From Tretioscincus oriximinensis (taxonomy: Eukaryota; Chordata; Lepidosauria; Squamata; Gymnophthalmidae), in the NCBI GenBank assembly GCA_022410635.1, contig JAJVDF010000777.1, forward strand, positions 246,991-310,990: a DNA stretch of 64,000 bases. Direction: 5' to 3'. Positions 57,560 to 64,000 of this stretch are shown here, piece after piece. The translations under genes were made by a program, and so were the position numbers. Positions within the stretch are counted from its first letter, which is position 1. Each line of letters opens with the position of its first letter. Below the pieces are notes generated by a model, which worked only from the letters and a program-made list of their open reading frames with translations, had not been told where the DNA came from and made no database searches.

Positions 57560-58550
57560 GAGCAGAGCAAGCACCATATCTTATGATGGGTGTCCACTAT
57601 GTGAAAAGGCTGGTGGGACTAGATGAACAACAGAACCAATTCATTGGGACGTTTCTTGGGTTCTTATGCTTCTGAAGGTTGGAAGAGCAACCTATGTGCT
57701 CATGTTCTACTGGTAGGTTTTCATAAGCAACTAGTTGACCACTGTGAGAGTAGATTGCTGGACTAGATGGACCATCAGTTCAGTCTAGCGGGTCATAGGT
57801 TCTGAAGACGAGCTGCTGGGAGACAGCAAGGAAAGTAAGCTGGTAGGCTTTCTTATGCAACTAATTGATCACTATTAGAATAGATTTCTAGACTAGAAGA
57901 AGAAGAACTGGGTTCTTATACCCCGCTTTTTCTCACCTTTCAAAGGGACTCAAAGCGGCTTACAAGGGTATTTTGCCCGAAGGCTGACATTCTATCTCCC
58001 CCACCAGGCTCTGGTGGTTCCCATGTATCTACTTGCAGTCAGTTGCAATTTCTTGCAATTCATGCTTTCGAATAGCTGGGTTGACTAGAACTACAGGCTA
58101 GTGGAAGGTGCTCACCCCTCCCCACGTCCGACACAGGGCTTCCAAACCCCATCTCCCAGCTGAGATTCCTTAGCGACTAAGCTATCCGTGCCTGGGTCAT
58201 TGATCCAATCCAGCGGGACATTCTTTAAGACCTTGTACCTCTGAAGGCTATCAGCTGAAAGATTGCAAGAAGAGCAGGCTTTATGGTCAAGTTCTGCTGG
58301 TGGACCTCCATATACAACTAAGTGATCACTGTGAGAATAAATTGCTAGGTTAGATGGATCATTAGTCCAATCCAATTGGACATTCCTTAGTTTCTTATAC
58401 CTCGGGAGGGCATCAGCTGTGAATTGCTAGAAGGGCAAGCTATATGCTCAAGTTCTGCTGGTTGACTTCCACATGCAACTAAGCTGATCACTGTGATCCA
58501 TCAGAGCATTTCTTTGGTTCATGATTTTTTTTGAGAACTAGAATTTTTGA
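57560..58550. repeat. Decayed tandem repeat array (~150-bp unit), SINE-split
   Basis: Five diverged units, anchored by GATCACTGTGAGAATAGAT TGCTGGACTAGATGG-like words at about 57594, 57740, 57868, 58324 and 58487 (spacing 130-165 nt when the SINE is excluded). Each unit also has CAGCGGGACATTCTT, CTTCTGAAGG...AGCTGAAAGA TTG and CTCAAGTTCTGCTGG. Not homologous to the known LINEs and SINEs here. Confidence 0.7.
57893..58195 (-). mobile_element. tRNA-derived SINE, minus strand, full length
   Basis: AGAAGAAGAACTGGGTTCTT ATACCCC, TTTCTCACCTTTCAAAGGGA CTCAAAGCGG, CTTACAAGGGTATTTTGCCC GAAGGC, TTCGAATAGCTGGGTTGACT AG, CCCCTCCCCACGTCCGACAC AGGG and the head CTAAGCTATCCGTGCCTGG. Best full-length member; shows the uninterrupted site used by the hAT element at 35493. 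Confidence 0.9.
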
Positions 58551-58655
58551 GCACAGACAGCCATCTTTCTGGGATGGTTTAGTGAATTCTGCATTTAGCA
58601 GGGGGTTGGACCCAATGACCCTGGAGGTCCCTTCCAACTCTGTGATTCCAGAATT
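58551..58655 (+). mobile_element. CR1 3' end, (ATTCTATGA)-type
   Basis: CTGGGATGGTTTAGTGAATT CTGC, GCAGGGGGTTGGACCCAATG ACCC, CTTCCAACTCTGTGATTCCA G. Only the last 100 nt. Confidence 0.75.
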
Positions 58656-59579
58656 GTATGAATGGAGGCATCTAGCCGTCTTTTATCACCAGATGTATGA
58701 ACACCCCAACACTTCAATTCTCATTAATGCATCCCCAAAAGAGAAAGAGAAATGTAAAAGAAAAGTATGACGAACAGACTTGAAACAAAGACACCCTCTC
58801 AACTGTCTCTAATGTATGATATATTAAATCAACTTTTAGAACCCTTTTTCCCAACACAAAGCACATTTAAATACAAAGCCACATATTATTATTAGTAGTA
58901 GTAGTAGTATTTTTTTTAAAAAAAGACTGAAGTATATTTTCTATGCTCCTCTTTTTCAAGCTGAGGTCTAAAATTGTCTTTGGTGTAACTAAAGCCTTTT
59001 TGGTTTTGTTGCAACTGTAACATCAAAGTCCCGTTGAAAATAATTCTGACCTACGTGGGTGGGGTTGAAGAGACTTTGACCCATAATTGTAACATCTGTT
59101 TTAAGATAGGAGAATCATGTCCCTTGGCCGAGTGATATTTCCAGGTCACAGAATTCCTGAGTTCCTCTTATGTACCAATGCATGACCATCTGAAATATCA
59201 CTCTTAGATACTGAGTATCTGTGAAGATTTGGAGAGGACCTTTCCAGCTTGATATGATAGAACTTGCCCTGGAAAGCTCATGCTGACATTAGCCTAACAT
59301 TAGCTATGTTGTCTTCATTCTGGGCTGATGAGTCCACTAACGTGGAAGATCTCTGAAGAGGCGCGTGACCACTAGGAAGCAATTTTGGTCTGGAGATCTG
59401 GAAATGTCATCATTTATCAGAAGCTGGTAGGCTAGGCCTCTGTATCGTGTGTGTCCTAATCTGTTGGTAGCAATGGAAGGGAATGTTTCATGGATGGTCT
59501 TCCTGGAAGTGGTGGCAAGAGACTGAGCTTTTACTTATCTCTCTAGCCTCCTCCTCTGTATCGCAACAGGGCAATGACC
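58656..59579 (-). other. FOXA3 3' flank / candidate 3' UTR
   Basis: No repeats are recognisable, apart from a TAG microsatellite at 58885-58910. Because it directly follows the FOXA3 stop codon and is less repeat-rich than the rest of the window, part of it is likely 3' UTR, but I see no AATAAA polyadenylation signal on the minus strand within it; the transcript end cannot be set. Confidence 0.35.
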
Positions 59580-60767
59580 TTATGAGGCATTGAGCAAGGA
59601 ACGGCTGTACAGGTTCTGATAGTAGGAGCCGGTCTCGGCGAGCGAGGTGGACGTTTCGTAAGCGTGTTTGCTTTCCACCGAATGTGGGGTGCTGTAGCTG
59701 CTGTAAGCCATGGCCTGCTCGTAGGATTTCAGATCAAGCTTGTGGTTCTGCTCAGTGGACATCAAGTTGGTGATGGAAAAAGGATGATTGAAGTTGAACT
59801 GAGGGTCCATTTTGAGGTCACTTGAGAGATCCAGATTGGTAATTGAAGAGGCAAAGTAGTGGCTAGTCATGGACTGGGGGATGGGGGCAGGGGAGGCCTC
59901 AGAAACTGGGGATGAGCCTTGACCCCCAGAACAATCTAATTGGACCATCCCCCTTTGCTCCTCAGATCCATGAGAGGTGTCTGAGTGACCTGACTCTGCC
60001 TCTTCTGATCCCGTGTTGGGACTCTCGCCATCTTGGAGACCTTCAGGAATTTTTGAGGTCTGCTCTTGGGCACTAGGGGCCTTGGAGTTGGCCTTCTTTG
60101 CCTTGTCTTCGATCTTAAAGCGCTTCTGGCGCCTCAGGTAACAGCCATTCTCAAACATGTTGCCGGAATTTGGGTGGAGGGCCCAATAGGAACCCTTGCC
60201 GGGCTTGTCCGGTGATCGGGCCACCTTGACAAAGCAGTCATTGAAAGAGAGGGAATGGCGGATGGAGTTCTGCCAGCGCTGCTGGTTCTCTCGGTAGTAA
60301 GGGAAGAGGTCCATGATCCATTGGTAGATCTCATTCAACGTCAGCATCTTGCTTGGGGCCTGCTGGATCGCCATGGTGATGAGGGAAATGTAAGAGTAGG
60401 GTGGCTTTGCATGGGTCAACGTACGCCGGTAGGACTTGCTGATCTCTTTGGGCCTGTTGAGGCTTGAGGCCGAGTAGCCCAGTGTGGTCATGGACTGGCT
60501 GACATTTTGGTAGGGTGACAGAGAGTTGAGAGAGGGTGCCTGGGCCCCCAGTGGAGTCAATACAGGACTGACAGGAGAAGCTACCGTCGGGAGGGCCATG
60601 GGACTGGTAGCGTTAGTCAGTCCAGTGAGAGACGGGCTACCCAGGCTGCTGTTTGGATAGCTCATGTTCATGGAGCTGGGAGAACTGAGAGGGTTCAGCG
60701 TCACATAGGAATTAATAGGGTTCATGGGCCCCAAGCTGGATGCCATGGTGCTCACCGAAGGAAATAC
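59580..60767 (-). CDS. FOXA3: FOXA3 (HNF-3gamma), exon 2, main coding exon
   Basis: Forkhead box transcription factor of endoderm and liver; in the nucleus it binds forkhead sites and can open chromatin (pioneer activity known for the family). The exon gives 395 residues from an acceptor at 60768-60769 to the TAA at 59580-59582. Counting from the first codon after the acceptor, the forkhead domain spans about 119-217 ([20 protein letters not shown] to [14 protein letters not shown]), with recognition helix [17 protein letters not shown] (165-181) and wing [15 protein letters not shown]. The C-terminal activation motif [10 protein letters not shown] is at about 328-337, and the last residues [14 protein letters not shown] match FOXA3 rather than FOXA1 or FOXA2, as does GSYWALHP. 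The open frame is only headed by a GTG; the true start lies in exon 1, outside this exon. Human FOXA3 is 350 residues in total, so this exon alone is already longer; the extra length is in the Ser-rich region N-terminal to the forkhead and in the acidic linker after it. Highly confident as FOXA3. Confidence 0.95.
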   Translation of the reverse strand, partial: VFPSVSTMASSLGPMNPINSYVTLNPLSSPSSMNMSYPNSSLGSPSLTGLTNATSPMALPTVASPVSPVLTPLGAQAPSLNSLSPYQNVSQSMTTLGYSASSLNRPKEISKSYRRTLTHAKPPYSYISLITMAIQQAPSKMLTLNEIYQWIMDLFPYYRENQQRWQNSIRHSLSFNDCFVKVARSPDKPGKGSYWALHPNSGNMFENGCYLRRQKRFKIEDKAKKANSKAPSAQEQTSKIPEGLQDGESPNTGSEEAESGHSDTSHGSEEQRGMVQLDCSGGQGSSPVSEASPAPIPQSMTSHYFASSITNLDLSSDLKMDPQFNFNHPFSITNLMSTEQNHKLDLKSYEQAMAYSSYSTPHSVESKHAYETSTSLAETGSYYQNLYSRSLLNAS

Positions 60768-60784
60768 CTAAAAAAAAGCATATA
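60768..60784 (-). promoter_or_regulatory. FOXA3: FOXA3 intron 1 splice acceptor
   Basis: Minus strand TATATGCTTTTTTTTAG followed by GTATTTCCTTCG: an eight-T pyrimidine tract and AG. Translation from the next base ([11 protein letters not shown]) lines up with the human exon-2 start (VYSPVN..MSSMAPLNSY), so the intron is in phase 0 as in other FOXA3 genes. Confidence 0.85.
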
Positions 60785-61469
60785 CAGATTGTTAGATGGG
60801 AAAGGTATATTCTCTGGTGATTTCAATGGTGATGCAATGGGTCAAACCCAGTTTGCCCTTAATAGCTACACCCAGGGAGAAATCCACTGATGATACATTT
60901 TTCATCACAGGTTTAGTGAAGGAAAAAGGGAATGGTGGTTGTAGTTCAATTGCCAGTTTCTCCTCAAAAGAAGGTATGTGCAAAGCAATTCTGTTATCTC
61001 ATGAAAACTGCAGAGGGGCCCACTGTCCTGTCTCCTACCCAAGAAGCATAACAGGCTTTACTTCAGCTATAGAATATTAGCAGAAGAGCCCTGGAGAATG
61101 GGCAACATCACTGAGGGAAGCTTGAGTCTTAGCTATGCAACAACAGATCACACAAAATGTACATAGATAACAGAAAACACAAGCATGTTTGTCAGCTACA
61201 AGTATCCTTGGAACTTCTAACTTTTTATAGCCCTTTTCCTGAAGCAGCTGGAGCCTGGGTGTTGCTATACTATACAATATTTCTCAGCTATTCTAATTAA
61301 TCTTTTCTGTGCTTGCTTCTCCTTTCTGCAAGCTGCAAAGTCTTGAATATCAGCCTGTTCCTCTCCTTCCTCAGCTTTGTTCTCAGAAGAAGGCCCTGCC
61401 TGCATCTCAGAGACCTCTGATAGTCAATCTTTAGCCAGAGGCTCAAACCTCGGCAATTTGGAGTTCTCC

Positions 61470-61745
61470 TTGCATGCAAAGTGCGCATGGAAAATTTGTG
61501 ATGTCAATACTGGGATGAGACCAGAAGTGATGTCACTCCAGGTGCCATTCCTGGAAGCAGAGGCTGAAAGTAACGCCATTTGTGATGTTATCTCTGACCC
61601 TGCGGCATAACAAAAGGACATCACAATGATGTCATCCCAGCCCTCGCGGATTTCTCCTACATTGTTGTGCAAGGATTTGTGCTTTGTATAAGAATGGAGA
61701 ATCTTACAAAACGTATGAGATTCTTGTGCAATTCCCAGCACTGCC
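61470..61745 (+). mobile_element. Family D element in FOXA3 intron
   Basis: GCGCATGGAAAATTTGTGAT GTCAATAC, GAAGTGATGTCACTCC, CCATTTGTGATGTTATC, GGACATCACAATGATGTCAT CCC, then GAATCTTACAAAACGTATGA GATTCTTGTGCAATTCCCAG CACTG at 61695-61745. The right end CCCAGCACTG mirrors CAGTGCTGGG at 9416. No coding capacity. Confidence 0.7.
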
Positions 61746-63404
61746 TTCTCGTCTGGATGAAATTGACGATATGACACACATGGATTCTGAAAAGGGCTTT
61801 TGCTCATTGGTTAAACAAATAGACTGGAAGTAGAGGGTTTTACCTCTCCCTGGAAGTAGGTAATTGTAAACTACTTCTGTATCTCAGTTGCATCACTCAG
61901 ATAAGACAGATGGATTTATAAATAATGACCCATAACCTGAGGGAACAGAAATGCTTTCTAATTGGCTGGTTTTCCCTGAGCAGAAATCACTGTTAAGGAG
62001 AGCATTTACAATGTTGAGCCTTTCTTACTTTTTCTTAAAATTAATAGTGTTTTCCCTTTCTTATCATGCACATTGTGGTTGAAAGTCCAAGGCCTAATAC
62101 TCAAAATTTGTGTGAAAATGGGATGAATTATTGGCATGTAGATTGATGGTTTTTTCATAGGTAGATTAGGGCATAAGAAAACGAGTGTGACCAGTTTCAT
62201 TTTTTCAACCAAGAAATCAGTGAAAGCACTGGATGTAACTGTCCAACAGTATGCATTGTCCATAGCTGCATTGAGTCATAACAAAAGGAGTGCCTCAAAG
62301 ATGCCAAAGAGGTGCCTGACAGAAGCCGTGTGTGGTACTTTGTGTTCTCAAGCCTTCTCTAATCCACTTTTTTCCACAGAGTGTTTAGGAAAAGGTGAAC
62401 TGGCAGGTGTATGTGTGAACAATCCCACTTCGAGGATGCTTCAGAAGGAGACTACCTCCAAATCACCTCAGAGGTGCTTTTGGGGGGCTATGTCCGAACA
62501 CAGCTCATGAGTCGTGTCACTCTTGCTGTACCTTTAGAACAATATTACGAGATAACCTAGGCTGAGACATAATAACAGAACCAAGATTACCCGGAACTTT
62601 CATGACTGACTGAAGATTTGAACCTTGTTTCCTCAGTTCTTGGCCGAAAACAAATGTTTAAATCACAGTAGTGCCCATTCATATTTTCAGAAACAATTAC
62701 AGAAAGGCAAGCCACCATTTTATGCTAGTGAAGACAACTGAAGAAAGATTTTATCGCAATACATGCATTAAAAGGGAAGGACAAAAGAAAAATTAAGGCA
62801 TTGTCAAATTTCAGCAAAATGTCTAAAATAAAATCTGAGGCAAAGTTGAAGGCCCTTCCTCAGAAGAAACACATTTTATGAGGAACAAAGAGAAAGTAAA
62901 GGACTTTGAAGAGTTTGACTTCTGTCATTTCTGCTTATGAAGCCATCTTAAAAATAAGGAGAGGAAGTGATCCAAAAACACAATGATTTCTTGCCTGGGT
63001 GCTGCTTTTGTTGATTCTCCATTCTAAGAGAACCAGATGCTGAAGGGTAGATGATAAGATAGGGAATTAATTGGCAAAATGATTGGTGTTCCACCATAAG
63101 AGAAGGCCTAGTGACATGAGATGGGTGGTACCAATCAATATTGTTGGTGCCACAGGTTGGCTGGTTGGCTGCTAGTTGGCTGTTGCTGTAGGTAACCATC
63201 ACATAACATCTGTCTTCAGAGTTTCTCTGAAGGCTTCGGTGAAACAGTGGAAAGGTAGCTATGGACATGAGTCAGGCCTGGATGTAAGGAAAACTATGTC
63301 ACAAGATGCTAATGCTGGATTTTGCTAAAGTAATCCCGGCTCAATCAGGAGAACTGGACACTAAATTAGAAACTATCAATCCAGAGCCCTTTCCTCCCTA
63401 TCTG

Positions 63405-63500
63405 TTACCTTCCCTCCTTCCTTCCTTTTCTCCCTCTTTCCTGCTTTCCTTCTCTCTTCCCTTTTTCCTTCTTTCCTCCTTTCCTCCCTCCCTCCCTCCC
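63405..63500 (+). repeat. Polypyrimidine microsatellite
   Basis: About 95 nt of CCTT/CTTT/CCCTCC, interrupted, on the plus strand. Confidence 0.8.
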
Positions 63501-63911
63501 CCCACCCGCCTGCTTGCCTACCTACATACCTCTGTATTTCAAGGTAACACTGCTTTCCTCAACAGCTTCTCTATAAGATGGATGGACATTATTTTGCACA
63601 TAACATCATTTCCCTTTGGTGATGCAAGCAGCCAGCATAGAGAGAAAACCCGAGGAACAGAGAGGTCATAGACTTTGTCATAGGCAACCTAATTGATCCA
63701 AATTTTAGCCGGGGATTTTCCAGTGCCTGTTACTGAGCCCGTGGCCTGCTTTGCCATTGGATGGTGGCATTTACTTGAAATAATCCACCCAAATGTTTGT
63801 CTAACAGCCTTATACAACCTGTTCCACTGCTCCGCCCCTCTTCACCTTTATAGTTTATGGGTGGCGGAACAGGCAACTCTGCGTCTTAGAAAAAAGTTCT
63901 TAGAAAAAGGA

Positions 63912-64000
63912 TCTAAGAACATAAGAACATAAGAAGAGCCATACTGGATCAGGCCACAGCCCATCAAGTCCAGCATTCTGTGTCACACAGAGGCCCACCA
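63912..64000 (-). mobile_element. CR1 3' end, minus strand, runs off window
   Basis: AAGAACATAAGAACATAAGA AGAGCC, GGCCACAGCCCATCAAGTCC AGC, CACACAGAGGCCCACCA. The CR1 tail repeat unit is present 2-3 times; the element continues beyond 64000. Confidence 0.9.

Larger units (their letters stand above)
60785..63911 (-). other. Probable FOXA3 intron 1 (minus strand), few repeats
   Basis: Exon 1 (about 20-25 codons, starting MLG.VKMEAH-like in vertebrates) was not found in this interval on the minus strand, so the intron likely runs past the window. It contains a family D repeat (61470-61745), a polypyrimidine tract (63405-63500) and otherwise no repeats that I recognise. 61800-63300 may be unique sequence and a place for enhancers. 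Confidence 0.5.

Noticed and set aside
58656..59579. Polyadenylation signal for FOXA3
   Set aside because: I did not see TTTATT (AATAAA on the minus strand) in this interval; the nearest lies at about 57352 within the family G polypyrimidine repeat, which is not credible as the natural signal without transcript data.
61077..63268. Candidate FOXA3 exon 1 on the minus strand
   Set aside because: I looked for a short exon starting MLG.VKMEAH followed by a GT donor in phase with the exon-2 acceptor. The frame near 63120 (NNIDWYHPSH) was the closest in feel but lacks the conserved residues, so I leave exon 1 outside the window.
1..64000. CRISPR arrays, phage, plasmid or bacterial defence systems
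   Set aside because: None is present. The short repeats here are minisatellites and microsatellites without spacers, and the whole window is vertebrate nuclear DNA.

Overview
This is a gene-poor stretch of vertebrate nuclear DNA, almost certainly from a squamate reptile (a lizard). The evidence is a dense mix of CR1-like, L2-like and L1-like LINE fragments, many tRNA-derived SINEs with long (TTC)n tails, and several families of short non-autonomous DNA transposons, with one intron-containing vertebrate developmental gene. I see no bacterial or phage gene organisation. Assembly gaps (N runs at 13201-13275 and 29026-29100, single Ns at 33035 and 44263) fall mostly inside microsatellites.

Only one protein-coding gene can be supported with confidence: the second, main coding exon of FOXA3 (hepatocyte nuclear factor 3-gamma) on the minus strand at 59580-60767. 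It has a complete forkhead domain, the conserved C-terminal activation motif and the FOXA3-type C-terminus. Its first exon should lie beyond 60.8 kb on the minus strand. I did not find it before the window ends at 64000, so 60785-64000 is probably intron 1. The exon implies a protein clearly longer than mammalian FOXA3.

Layout: 0-17 kb is a mosaic of SINEs, CR1 3' ends, L1 remnants and TIR elements, with one CpG-rich promoter-like patch (2640-2960), a 13-copy 33-bp minisatellite (14521-14945) and three palindromic snapback elements (4857-5022, 5028-5126, 8794-9010). 17-19.3 kb is an L1 remnant that received a GC-rich TIR element and a pogo/Tigger-like element, which itself holds two further insertions. 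19.5-23.6 kb is the most complete CR1, with ORF1 esterase, endonuclease and part of the reverse transcriptase; it is broken by an L1 insertion with a 15-bp target duplication and a 113-bp insertion with a 13-bp duplication. 24-51 kb is mostly CR1 3' ends in both orientations, SINEs with (TTC)n tails, one L2 fragment (43940-44925) and a hAT-like insertion with a clean 8-bp duplication (35493-35805). 51.4-52.6 kb is a G-rich minisatellite running into a CpG island. 57.5-58.55 kb is a decayed tandem array downstream of FOXA3, split by a SINE.

The genes do not form a pathway: the window is one regulatory gene in a sea of transposons. The points most worth following are (1) nested insertions that give a relative chronology, (2) a transposon family that exists as a ~390-bp form and a palindromic one-end snapback form, (3) repeats that carry ZNF143/THAP11-like, CRE-like and octamer-like motifs, (4) a 40-bp near-identical inverted duplication 1.9 kb apart that looks like templated filler DNA, and (5) SINE and L2 elements that share a 3' tail.
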